Assembly (NCBI GenBank): GCA_025963485.1
Contig: JAOQAO010000230.1
Location: forward strand, 1 to 42,035
From: Bacteroidota bacterium
GTDB taxonomy: Bacteria; Bacteroidota; Bacteroidia; Chitinophagales; LD1
Direction: 5' to 3'
DNA: 42,035 bases
Positions 1-7,915 of this stretch are shown here, in pieces. Made by a program: the position numbers and the translations under genes. The notes beneath the pieces were generated by a model. The model was not told where the DNA came from. It saw only the letters and a program-made list of their open reading frames with translations, and did no database searches. Within the stretch, counting starts at the first letter, position 1; the number at the start of each line of letters is the position of its first letter.

Positions 1-159
1 ATAATGTTGTGTTATCCTGTATTCATGAATTAATGATATCCTCTTTTTTTCTACATTACTATGTCGAGTTTTATTTAACTAAGATTTCATTCCTTTTCGT
101 TCCTCAGCCATTCTAATAGAATAAAAGCAATACACCTTGACGCAAATTTTTCGGGGAAT

Positions 160-178
160 CCAAAGGGCCTCCCTTTGG
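160..178 (-). terminator. Perfect hairpin at the left end of the mobilization region
   Basis: CCAAAGGG and CCCTTTGG form an 8-bp perfect stem around a 3-nt loop. It lies downstream of the leftward mobilization operon. There is no clean U-tract after it in the leftward direction, so it may instead be a structured element such as part of an origin of transfer. A second perfect palindrome, TCAATATT-TC-AATATTGA, sits at 203-220. Confidence 0.35.
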
Positions 179-202
179 CAAGATAGCATTGGAAAAGGTT
201 CA

Positions 203-724
203 TCAATATTTCAATATTGAAGTAGAACCGTTCCAATGCAATCTTGCTATGAGGCCCGTGAAGCCTGTATATTGGCTGTTATGCCTTTGGGCGCAGCCCT
301 TAAATAGCGCGCAAGGGTGTGTGCAAGCGGAACGAATCAGCATTTTGAAGGTGGCCCGCCGCGAAGGCGTTAGGGCATAGTCGAAGCCTGCGAGACTATG
401 ACCGTCCTTTTGCGGCGGGTCGAAGGTCGGCAAAGGCTGGTTCGTGTAGCGGTACATACTCTTGCTCCACTTCCCCGCTTTCAGAGGCCTTGCGGAATGA
501 AGCGGAGTGTATGCGCAGCTAACGAAGCGGAATGAGTAAGGTTTCTGAAAGCGGTCCGCATTGATGTATTGCATTTTTGCATTGGCTGTTACCTCCGCAG
601 GAAAAGCGTCCCGATAGACAGCGTAAGGGTGGGCACATGTGATTTGACCTGGCTTTATCACTCGGTCATCATATACGGAAAAAGCAGAGTATAATTCCCG
701 AAGGGCACTCTGCTTTTTCTGCAT
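203..724 (-). CDS. Possible 173-aa hypothetical protein downstream of the relaxase
   Basis: An open frame of 173 codons lies 138 bp beyond the relaxase stop on the same strand. Its composition is unusual: rich in Cys, His, Arg, Ser and Thr, with no membrane segment or motif I recognise. From memory, similar translations recur as hypothetical proteins in Bacteroidota mobile elements, which could mean a real gene or a conserved structured DNA such as oriT that happens to be open. The GC content is higher than that of the adjoining mobilization genes. The frame ends in an 18-bp perfect palindrome at 203-220. I treat it as uncertain. Confidence 0.3.
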   Translation of the reverse strand: MQKKQSALRELYSAFSVYDDRVIKPGQITCAHPYAVYRDAFPAEVTANAKMQYINADRFQKPYSFRFVSCAYTPLHSARPLKAGKWSKSMYRYTNQPLPTFDPPQKDGHSLAGFDYALTPSRRATFKMLIRSACTHPCALFKGCAQRHNSQYTGFTGLIARLHWNGSTSILKY

Positions 725-862
725 ATGATACTAACAGGAAGGCGGATTAAATCCGTGTGCCTCCCTTGCTCCTTGCCGCAGCGCGGGCTGTGGGAATGAG
801 CGAATAGAGCGCAGCGCATGAGCGGAATGACACAGCGCTCGCGGCGGTGGGACGCCCCCGGG

Positions 863-1831
863 CTATAGGTCTATATCATAATCGGGTTCCACTTTTGTGT
901 CCTCGATTTCAGGTTCTTCTTCTACTTGTTCTTGGGTTACTTCGGATTTGTAGCGATCAACTTCTATATCTGAAAGTGATTCGGATCGATCTTCGATTTC
1001 GCGAGCGAGTTCCTTATTCTCTCGCTGTTCTCTAAAAGCCTGTAAGTCCTTAGCCGCCGCTTCGCGAACGTCCAAATCTTTTAAGTTAGGCTCATAGCCA
1101 ATTGTAGTAAAACGATATTTTCTATTATCACTCTCTACTCCCTGCATTTTACCGTTGCGTGAATACATGACTAATCCGGCGTCGGACAACTGTCGTATAA
1201 AATCCTCTTTGCCTAAGGACTTGGAGTAGCACAATTTGACCGCCTGTGCGATCCGTTCTTTGTCTGATGTTGTTCTAGTCCGCTTTGTCAATTGATATTC
1301 TCTTTCGCGCACCATACTTCTTTCTTTTTGTTTTTTGCCATGCGCGACGCTGCTTTGCATCAGTACTGGATATTTTGCCCTTTCATACTCCTGCATCTGT
1401 ACCTTTACAGAAGCAAAGGCCTCGCGTGAGATTCGAGTAGATCGGCCGGTTTCAATTTCAACCCCGCTAATCATAAAGTGTATATGAGGGTTTTGAGTGT
1501 TTAGGTGGGCTATGGCAATGCCCATACTCGAAGGTGCCCGCAGCTCGAAAAATTTTATAGAGAGGTCTTCGAGCATTTTCTCCGTTACCTGCGTTGGATG
1601 GATCCGGAGGCTTAGGACTTCATGATAGGCGCGAATAGCGTCATGTCTTTTAATACGTCTATTTTCCTCATTTGCTTCAAATGCTCGTATGCATTGATCA
1701 ATAGTGCCTTTTACGTTATGGCGGACAATAAGGCTTTGAGCTTTAGCATTGCTTTTTTGCCCCCTAAGCATATAGTCCGCAAGCTGTCTAAAGCTACTTG
1801 TTTTTCTCGTCATGCTCTTGATTACCGACAT
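863..1831 (-). CDS. Relaxase/mobilization nuclease (MobA/VirD2-like, HUH family)
   Basis: Predicted DNA-nicking relaxase that would cut one strand at the element's origin of transfer and stay covalently attached to the 5' end during conjugative transfer. The 322-aa protein carries the HUH metal-binding motif at residues 109-118 (H109, H116, H118 within HLNTQNPHIHF), and Y20 in the segment LADYMLRG is the likely nicking tyrosine. Residues 70-80 resemble the helix before the core strand in this family. The C-terminal third is charged and acidic, probably for partner contacts. The start overlaps the 3' end of the MobC-like gene by 38 bp, so the two are translationally coupled. The length is typical of Bacteroidota relaxases. 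Confidence 0.88.
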   Translation of the reverse strand: MSVIKSMTRKTSSFRQLADYMLRGQKSNAKAQSLIVRHNVKGTIDQCIRAFEANEENRRIKRHDAIRAYHEVLSLRIHPTQVTEKMLEDLSIKFFELRAPSSMGIAIAHLNTQNPHIHFMISGVEIETGRSTRISREAFASVKVQMQEYERAKYPVLMQSSVAHGKKQKERSMVREREYQLTKRTRTTSDKERIAQAVKLCYSKSLGKEDFIRQLSDAGLVMYSRNGKMQGVESDNRKYRFTTIGYEPNLKDLDVREAAAKDLQAFREQRENKELAREIEDRSESLSDIEVDRYKSEVTQEQVEEEPEIEDTKVEPDYDIDL

Positions 1832-2381
1832 GTTCTTTGAGAATTGATCTTAATAATATGATTGCATCTGGATTGCGCTTGATACTCTCCTGAATAAGTT
1901 CACGGAGGCCTATCGGACTCTCTAGTACGGTTCTAATATGCTGCTCGGTTTGCTTCAATACGGTTTCTACATTTTCATAGGTTCGGTTAGTGGCAAAAAA
2001 TCCTTTTCCCTCTTTTCCTTTAATTGCATCTAACTTGTTGAAACATAGCCGAAGCACTTGCAGTATATCTGCTACAACTTCGCTATGAGGCAGGACAACA
2101 AGATTTTTCACGTCGGCTAAAGTGCAGGCACGTATATAGGCCTGTATGCTTTTATAGCTCTTTGCCTTCATTGTAGCTCTTATGCGCGTAATCTCGTCTG
2201 AAGGAAATGACATTGAAAATTGCCGTTTTTGTGCTTTTCTGGTACGTTGCATTCTCTGTCTACTGTATTCGTTCCAATATGCCTTCCGGGCAGCTTTAAT
2301 TTCTTCGTCTGTGCCGTTGGGCAATACACCGGCATCAAACAAATATTGAGACAGCCTTGAGTTTCTTTTTGAATGACGCAT
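1794..2381 (-). CDS. MobC-like relaxosome accessory protein
   Basis: A 195-aa basic protein immediately upstream of and overlapping the relaxase gene, the usual place for MobC-type relaxosome proteins that bind oriT and help the relaxase. The N-terminal 60 residues are very basic (KRNSR, RQRMQRTRKAQKR). They are followed by a segment around residues 65-90 (FSMSFPSDEITRIRATMKAKSYKSIQAYIRACTLAD, abridged here by position) that fits a ribbon-helix-helix DNA-binding fold. The rest is helical with no membrane segment. The 3-bp gap from the coupling-protein stop region supports one operon. The call rests on position and composition more than on a signature motif. Confidence 0.65.
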   Translation of the reverse strand: MRHSKRNSRLSQYLFDAGVLPNGTDEEIKAARKAYWNEYSRQRMQRTRKAQKRQFSMSFPSDEITRIRATMKAKSYKSIQAYIRACTLADVKNLVVLPHSEVVADILQVLRLCFNKLDAIKGKEGKGFFATNRTYENVETVLKQTEQHIRTVLESPIGLRELIQESIKRNPDAIILLRSILKEHVGNQEHDEKNK

Positions 2382-2384
2382 TGC

Positions 2385-3983
2385 TTAAACGGTAAAGTGT
2401 ATAACAGTATTTGTAGGAATGCCTGGCGATGTAGCTATGGGTGTCTGCATGCGTCTCTTAAAATAAGGATGCTTGTATGCGGGTGTCAGTGTGAGCAAAG
2501 TCGGCTTATAGTTTCCGCAAATAAAAATTCCTTTGTCGGATGGCAAAGTTCTGATCTGATCGGGAGTGAGCAACTCTCGTACTCTATGGCCATGCTCGCT
2601 ATCAAATTCGTATTTTCCGAGCTCGGCTGCAACTTGTGTTGCGGTGCCATGCGCGACCCCTCCAAAGTATAAGCGACTATATGAATTGGCGATTATTGTT
2701 TGAGCTTCGCTTTGAGAATAGCAGCTATATAACTGACTCAGCGATTGGATATGCATCTGCGCACCAGAAAGAAATTTCCTACAGTTACTTATGAACAAGC
2801 CGAAATCAGGTATTGCATGAAGCGATGCAAATTCATCCAAAATCAGAAAAATGTAGTTGTCTGTTTTGGAGTTTGGTATTGCGCTCATAATAAAGCGGCT
2901 TAACTGTAGGAAGAATAAACTTATAAGCGGACTAAGAAACTTGGAATCTGCCGTAAAGCAGTTCAAAAAGATTGCAACTTTACGCGCACGGAGTTCTTGC
3001 CATTTGATTTCATCATTGCTCGTCACGAGCGCAACTGATGGCGAAGCAAAAGGTAATAGCGCAGTAAGTGCACTGGCTTGTATATTCATACGTACCTTTT
3101 CCTCGTATTTTAGGAATGATTTGTAGTCGATTATGATCTGTGGATTTCCACTGCTTGCAATTATACGGTCAACCGATTGAGGCGAAGTACTCAGAAGCTG
3201 GATTACCCTACGTACATTGGCAAAGTGGGCATACCGCTTATCACCATGCATCAGTGCGCAGGCGACTAAGCCAATTAGGCTTATCGCTGACTGTACCCAA
3301 AAGCTTTCACTGCTCTGGGGTGTCGTGGTTCGTATTAGCGTATCGGCAATTTTGTAACAGTCGTTAACGTCACAATGCGCAAGCGGATTATAAAAACTGC
3401 TTATTGACGGATCTGAAAAATTGATCCGAATGATTTTATAGCCCCTCGAAGCTAAATCGCCTGCCGTATAGGCAAAAAGCTCCCCCGAACTGTCCGAAAC
3501 ACAGAAACTAGCCTTTGCTTGAAGCAGTGACGGGATCGCCACCACTTGGCTTTTTCCTCCACCTGTCGGACTGACACAAAGCATTGACCTCGTACTGTCT
3601 TTACGACTGATCTGTTCCCTTCCTATGCAAAAGCCGTGATTAGACGTACTCAAAACAGCAGTTGCGGGTTCAAACGAAGCATGGTATGAATGGTCCGTTG
3701 ATTTTACGGATTCTATAAATGCTGTAATCGCCACTTTCAGGAAATTCATGGATTCTTCTAAAGCAGGCAGCCCCGTTTTTAGAAAAAACGTTTTTGTGAA
3801 AAGGTAGAATATTACTAATGATCGTTCGAGTTCAATAACCGCTCTATTCCAGAGTTTATTAAATTCAAGATTGAACTTAGTATTTTGCCTAGCATCAGCA
3901 ATAGAAGAAGCGTCAAATTTCCGATGGCTTTCAGAAATTGCGCCAGGACTTTCCCAATGATTGTTGCGAGATTCATTTTTCAT
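2385..3983 (-). CDS. Type IV coupling protein, TraG/VirD4-like ATPase
   Basis: Inner-membrane ATPase that links the relaxosome to a type IV secretion channel and drives DNA transfer. The 532-aa protein has a Walker A motif PTGGGKS at residues 139-145 and a Walker B motif LDEF at 382-385. The segment around 370-430, including the conserved DEFASLHAIPDF, is characteristic of the TraG/TraD C-terminal ATPase core. A short hydrophobic stretch near residues 55-68 could be a membrane contact, but the usual pair of N-terminal transmembrane helices is not evident. Carrying its own coupling protein but no visible VirB channel suggests a mobilizable element that borrows a helper's mating apparatus, unless channel genes lie left of the window. 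Confidence 0.88.
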   Translation of the reverse strand: MKNESRNNHWESPGAISESHRKFDASSIADARQNTKFNLEFNKLWNRAVIELERSLVIFYLFTKTFFLKTGLPALEESMNFLKVAITAFIESVKSTDHSYHASFEPATAVLSTSNHGFCIGREQISRKDSTRSMLCVSPTGGGKSQVVAIPSLLQAKASFCVSDSSGELFAYTAGDLASRGYKIIRINFSDPSISSFYNPLAHCDVNDCYKIADTLIRTTTPQSSESFWVQSAISLIGLVACALMHGDKRYAHFANVRRVIQLLSTSPQSVDRIIASSGNPQIIIDYKSFLKYEEKVRMNIQASALTALLPFASPSVALVTSNDEIKWQELRARKVAIFLNCFTADSKFLSPLISLFFLQLSRFIMSAIPNSKTDNYIFLILDEFASLHAIPDFGLFISNCRKFLSGAQMHIQSLSQLYSCYSQSEAQTIIANSYSRLYFGGVAHGTATQVAAELGKYEFDSEHGHRVRELLTPDQIRTLPSDKGIFICGNYKPTLLTLTPAYKHPYFKRRMQTPIATSPGIPTNTVIHFTV

Positions 3984-3986
3984 GTT

Positions 3987-4709
3987 TTAATCGGTTGAGT
4001 AATTAGTTAATATTTCGACTTGGGCATGATGCGCCGTGAGGATGGCTTCGAGCACCTTTGCAATTAGTAAATGCTTGCGTTCGTCTTCCCTGTTTTTAGC
4101 CTGATAGATAAAGAAGACTGTAATACCCTGTAGATTGCCTGGCATGGCTTCATTTTCGAGTTTAGAACTGACTTTGACCGGGTCTTTTTCAATTAGAGAT
4201 AAGTCATTAGCTCGATACATGGAGAACGAATCGGTATTGAGAAGAAGATCACTATAGACGTATAGCTTTTTGACCTTAGCATGACTGCTACTAAGGATAT
4301 TTAACGAACGTACAAGCGGAACGTAGATCGAAGATTGACTGCGACCTAAATCGGCTAGATATACTTTTGAAATGGCGTCTTTAAAATCACTTGTAAACTG
4401 CGCTATACTTTTTTGTCTGTTATCAGGATTTCCTAACGGTATAAATGAGGCATGAAGTGAAGCGGTCTGCACACTGTTGTAATCGAAGTCAGTGAGCGTA
4501 CTTACATGTATTTCTGCACTCCCCCATGTATGAATTTCTGCAATAGCATCGGAGAATATGGCCGAACTGTCTATCTGTTGTATGGAAGGATCGGTGATGT
4601 CTATGAGCACGTATGCTTCATATTGCGAGCTCTTATAGAAATACCATAAGCCGATTGAGAGGGCAGCACTTATTATAAGCACTGCTATAATGTATAGTGT
4701 GGTTTTCAT
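3987..4709 (-). CDS. Membrane-anchored protein with possible vWA-like domain
   Basis: A 240-aa protein with one N-terminal hydrophobic segment (about residues 4-24), then a predicted extracytoplasmic domain. The first strand after the anchor reads VLIDITDPS (residues 34-42), resembling the metal-ion-dependent adhesion site of von Willebrand A folds (D-x-S/T-x-S), and a second strand KLYVYSDLLL fits the same fold. This is a pattern-level resemblance only. The start overlaps the stop of the upstream membrane protein by 4 bp (ATGA), and the coupling protein follows 3 bp after its stop, so it is inside the mobilization operon. A role in the relaxosome, membrane docking or plasmid-style maintenance cannot be told from sequence. 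Confidence 0.7.
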   Translation of the reverse strand: MKTTLYIIAVLIISAALSIGLWYFYKSSQYEAYVLIDITDPSIQQIDSSAIFSDAIAEIHTWGSAEIHVSTLTDFDYNSVQTASLHASFIPLGNPDNRQKSIAQFTSDFKDAISKVYLADLGRSQSSIYVPLVRSLNILSSSHAKVKKLYVYSDLLLNTDSFSMYRANDLSLIEKDPVKVSSKLENEAMPGNLQGITVFFIYQAKNREDERKHLLIAKVLEAILTAHHAQVEILTNYSTD

Positions 4710-5806
4710 TTTTCAACGTTTTGATTGTTATCTGAAGGGATTTGAAATTGTCCTCGTTCGGACATTGTGAAGTGCTGATGAAAGGCATCGGGTACAATTC
4801 CGTCGGTTCTCTTGTGAACATTATGTATCCTGAACACTCCGGTCGCTTCTTCAAAGCAGGTACGCACGCGGTCAAGTAGCGTATGTTCTGCTTGCATTAT
4901 TCGTGTCTTGTTTACTGCAATAGCAGCGCGTTTTCCCTTTAGAGCACTCGCTTCAGCTTCAAGTTCGCGTATGGCAGCTTCTTGATCCTTAATCTCTTTT
5001 CGCTTTGCGTCAATTTCGAGCTGAGCCTTTTGATCAACTTCGCTTGGGTAACTCGCTAATGTAAAGAAGGCGGTGTAGCCCATAATGACTAACGTTATGA
5101 CCATAAAGAGTAATAGGAAAATGATCGGGCGATGGCCGTTAATCTCCGGCACGGAATAAAATCGCAGAGTTCCTATTGAAAGGACAATGAGCGCAAAGAG
5201 CAATACCAATAGCCGGATTGTTATCTTTGATAATGGCTTTTTTAGCTTATCACGCAGAAATACAATGACATGATGCAAACAATAGGTCTGTGCTAATGCA
5301 AGTGCAACGCCGCTTGCGATTCCCGCTAAGTATGAATCCCCTACTTGAATAAATGAGGTCGAGAAGATGAAAACCTCAATCACGAAAAGGATCGTAAGAA
5401 TGCGGCGATGCTTTTTAAGATCGTCGGTATGGATAACGTCCTTAAGCTCCCCGACTTCTATCCTGTGGATGCCTAAATCCCTTTGCATAGCAGCGCTACG
5501 CTCTCGGATTTCATTCAACTTAGTTTCTATGCCGTCTACCTCAAATGCACCAAGCATTCGCTGAATGTCGGCTTGAAATCTGCTTGTCACGTCTGTTCTT
5601 AGCTTTTGGTAAAACGCGGAGATAAAGGAGATGAAGTATTCTATTTTCTCCCCCTTTGCCGGTCTATTTGTGACTGCTAGAATTGCCGCCTGCGGCTTAA
5701 CCTTCTGTTCGATAAAATTTTCGCTTTCAGCGTCAATGTGCTTAATGGTTTCTTTAATACGGTCGTCGAGAGATGTCGAAAAACCGGTGCTTAATTGAGT
5801 ACTCAT
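4706..5806 (-). CDS. Polytopic membrane protein with coiled coil, mobilization operon
   Basis: A 366-aa protein of unknown function. The N-terminal 130 residues are soluble and mostly helical. Four hydrophobic segments follow at about 136-154, 156-180, 196-214 and 227-250. A charged heptad-rich coiled coil occupies about 257-295, with a soluble tail to 366. It heads the coupled set membrane protein, vWA-like protein, coupling protein, MobC-like, relaxase, and overlaps the next gene by 4 bp. The architecture would suit a membrane scaffold for the coupling protein. No family signature was recognised. Confidence 0.7.
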   Translation of the reverse strand: MSTQLSTGFSTSLDDRIKETIKHIDAESENFIEQKVKPQAAILAVTNRPAKGEKIEYFISFISAFYQKLRTDVTSRFQADIQRMLGAFEVDGIETKLNEIRERSAAMQRDLGIHRIEVGELKDVIHTDDLKKHRRILTILFVIEVFIFSTSFIQVGDSYLAGIASGVALALAQTYCLHHVIVFLRDKLKKPLSKITIRLLVLLFALIVLSIGTLRFYSVPEINGHRPIIFLLLFMVITLVIMGYTAFFTLASYPSEVDQKAQLEIDAKRKEIKDQEAAIRELEAEASALKGKRAAIAVNKTRIMQAEHTLLDRVRTCFEEATGVFRIHNVHKRTDGIVPDAFHQHFTMSERGQFQIPSDNNQNVEK

Positions 5807-6024
5807 GATTGTTTTTTATTGTTTTTTAAATGAGCTCAGATTCAAAGGACGAGAATTAGACAAAGCAGTAGCTATTGGTCTACTATTGTATTAGTTTACC
5901 ATCCTATCTTTTTCTTTCAAGTGAATGAGATTTTGGGATAGTGTCTATCCAGGATCAAATCGGGATGCATATATGCTTACTACCGATTTAGGGAACTTAC
6001 GTGAGTATGATATATTGTACATTA

Positions 6025-6303
6025 CTAATATTGGGGTTTGATGTTTTTCTTTATATAGTCTTCAACTGATAGTCTTGAGTACAGGATGGTTTTTGAGTTA
6101 ATACGGCTTATAGTCAATTGCCCTGTGTCACGAAGCGTCTGAATCGTGCTTTTACTTGAGACCTTCAACAGCTGCATTACCTCCTGTATATCTATCCATT
6201 CTTCGCGCCTAAGAGCAATCCTTTTCTCAATATGGTTGATGATCATATCAGCCAAAACCTCCATTTGCAGTTGATCTAAGTATAATATTTGTTTAGATTC
6301 CAT
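6025..6303 (-). CDS. Helix-turn-helix (excisionase/MerR-like) DNA-binding protein
   Basis: A 92-aa protein whose C-terminal half (about 36-88) matches the HTH_17 pattern of excisionase-type binding proteins: WIDIQEVMQLLKVSSKSTIQ, then a TGQL turn, then a wing ending in SVEDYIKK. Such proteins in Bacteroidota mobile elements act as excision or transfer-operon regulators. It follows the 66-aa gene by only 4 bp, so the two form a small operon reading toward the mobilization genes, with a 218-bp gap before the membrane-protein gene that may hold its target promoter. Confidence 0.8.
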   Translation of the reverse strand: MESKQILYLDQLQMEVLADMIINHIEKRIALRREEWIDIQEVMQLLKVSSKSTIQTLRDTGQLTISRINSKTILYSRLSVEDYIKKNIKPQY

Positions 6304-6307
6304 ATAG

Positions 6308-6508
6308 TTATTTATCTAGGGTTGTATCATAAGCGGTATCCTTTTCGGATTCGATCTCATATAAATAGGCCAACAAGTGCCGTTGCTGTTCTCGTAATAC
6401 TATTTCTGCAAGACTTTGCTCTTTGGCGGGGTGATTCAGATTATCCTCAAGCAGAGTTATCTGATCTTGCGCACTGATTTGAACTTCGGGAGTAGGTGGG
6501 TGTATCAT
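6308..6508 (-). CDS. Small hypothetical protein of the mobile element
   Basis: A 66-aa acidic, helical protein (rich in Glu and Gln, no Cys, no membrane segment). Its stop is 4 bp before the start of the HTH gene, which supports real coupled expression. It is the first gene of the leftward regulatory/mobilization block. I recognise no family. Confidence 0.55.
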   Translation of the reverse strand: MIHPPTPEVQISAQDQITLLEDNLNHPAKEQSLAEIVLREQQRHLLAYLYEIESEKDTAYDTTLDK

Positions 6509-6888
6509 TGCTTAATCATTTTGCCTTTAATGAATAAGTCAACGACCGATAGGATACACTTGTTGAATATTAATTTATCATATATAATACTCTCGAAGGT
6601 TATCGTTCTTTACCATTAAGAGGGGCAGTTTGGCGACTGTTTTTTTAACCCCTAATATGGCACCAGTCATTAACCTTTCCCCTAAGCTTTCGCTTAGGGT
6701 GTTTTCATTGGGTAATAGTTCCATCTCTTGATGTACAAAATTATACTTAATTTTTCTTTAAAATTTAAAAATTAACAGATTATTTTTATTGTTAAGGTAA
6801 AAATTAAGTTAATAATTAAGCTGTTCGTTGTTTTCTAATCTAATGATTGGTACTTTTACAAGTCCGAAAAGCATAATGTGGAAGATAA
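6509..6888. promoter_or_regulatory. Divergent intergenic region with hairpins
   Basis: 380 bp of AT-rich sequence between the leftward mobilization block and the rightward cargo cassette. A perfect hairpin CCCTAAGC-TTTC-GCTTAGGG lies at 6680-6699, and a weaker one (CAGT/ACTG followed by seven T) is near 6629-6648, flanked by AGGGG and CCCCT. It must contain the promoters of both operons. It could also contain oriT, because relaxase operons often start beside it. There is no ORF of note. Confidence 0.45.
6828..6858 (+). promoter_or_regulatory. Possible promoter of the HExxH cassette
   Basis: TTG at 6828-6830 and TACTTTTA at 6851-6858 are separated by 20 bp, close to the Bacteroidota pattern TTTG-N17-23-TAnnTTTG but with the last G replaced by A. 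It is 30 bp before the 306-aa gene. The match is weak. Confidence 0.3.
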
Positions 6889-7809
6889 ATGAAAGGTAAT
6901 CTCACCTTAGACGTCAAGGAGCTTAGGAATTTGAGGGAGGCAGTGATAGCATCATATTGTACTAGTAAAAGAGTGCCCCCCGATAAAGCGCTTAAAGGCT
7001 TTAATTCCAATTTGAAAAACTATGTTCCTCTCATTGAAGATATACAAAAGCATGTTGGCTATATAGGCTCCAAGCCGCTGGCGGTTCTTTTACATTTTTC
7101 AAAATATGGTGATATACAACCTTACGCCTTTCGGAAAAGCATAGTTGATACTTTAACTAAATATGCTTACGGGATTTCCGCTGATGATTTTTTAGCTCGG
7201 GAACAAGCACAAGTTGACAGGGCCTCCGCTCAGGCGCTAGCGAATATTGTAGGTTATTGGGAGTGTTATTATGACAAAGACGGGACTTTTCAGGAAATGC
7301 TTAAAAGAACCGGCCAAGCCCAAATTAGTGTTTTGGCTTTAACTATCCGGATGACGAATTCAGGACAGGCTGAGGCAAAATTTTATCATCCAAAAAGCGT
7401 CGGCGTTGGTTCGTTTGAGATACAGGGAGGTAATATTATTTTACATTTAAGAAACGAAAGAAACTTAGAACCGACTTTCATGATAATGAATTGTGGGAGG
7501 GCCATAGATGATTTTCTTGATCACGTTCCATTTTTAGTGGGTTATTTTTTGCATATTAACCGTTTCGCTAATCCAAAGGCGGCAAAATGTCTGATGATTT
7601 ACGACGAACAAAAAAAAGATGTTGATTTTGCAGATCCACAATTCCGTGAGGCATTTAGGAACAAAAGAATACTGAAAATGGAAAATGATAAGGTAGCATT
7701 AAATCGAATAAAAGACTTTTTTGCATCCGGCTTAAACACACTAACGATGAACGTAAATGATTTTATTGGTAAAGAAGATAAATATAAAAATGACACAAGC
7801 AGCAAATAA
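6889..7809 (+). CDS. Protein of unknown function, first gene of HExxH cassette
   Basis: A 306-aa soluble protein with no signal peptide or membrane segment. Residues 1-100 are helical and include a segment (around LLHFSKYGDIQPYAFRKSIV) that recalls the N-terminal helical modules of Bacteroidota regulators and effectors, but I cannot name the family. Residues about 120-240 are strand-rich with several Gly and aromatic residues (IVGYWECYYDK near 119-129, then a segment around HPKSVGVGSFEI and the conserved-looking MIMNCGRAIDDFL). The C-terminal 60 residues are basic and helical. The next ORF starts inside its last 20 bp, so the two are translationally coupled, and the 334-aa HExxH gene follows. 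The low GC and the position next to a tRNA suggest cargo of the mobile element. Confidence 0.75.
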   Translation: MKGNLTLDVKELRNLREAVIASYCTSKRVPPDKALKGFNSNLKNYVPLIEDIQKHVGYIGSKPLAVLLHFSKYGDIQPYAFRKSIVDTLTKYAYGISADDFLAREQAQVDRASAQALANIVGYWECYYDKDGTFQEMLKRTGQAQISVLALTIRMTNSGQAEAKFYHPKSVGVGSFEIQGGNIILHLRNERNLEPTFMIMNCGRAIDDFLDHVPFLVGYFLHINRFANPKAAKCLMIYDEQKKDVDFADPQFREAFRNKRILKMENDKVALNRIKDFFASGLNTLTMNVNDFIGKEDKYKNDTSSK

Positions 7810-7915
7810 CATTCAGCAAGAAAAAGAGTTGTTATCTAAGGAGATTGTTGAAATTTCATTCACTCCTATTCTTTTTGTTATAAGAAGCATGGAGACGTAT
7901 GAAGGAGAAGTATAA
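7790..7915 (+). CDS. 41-aa ORF, candidate precursor peptide
   Basis: ATG at 7790 opens a 41-codon frame that overlaps the 306-aa gene by 20 bp and the HExxH gene by 17 bp, filling the whole gap between them. The peptide starts MTQAANNIQQEK and ends in RSMETYEGEV. It has a charged, helical N-terminal half (leader-like), a short hydrophobic stretch around residues 22-32 and a polar, Glu-rich tail. There is no Cys. Position and size fit a RiPP precursor whose C-terminal residues are modified by the neighbouring enzyme. This is inference: the ORF could instead be a coupling device with no stable product. Confidence 0.45.
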   Translation: MTQAANNIQQEKELLSKEIVEISFTPILFVIRSMETYEGEV

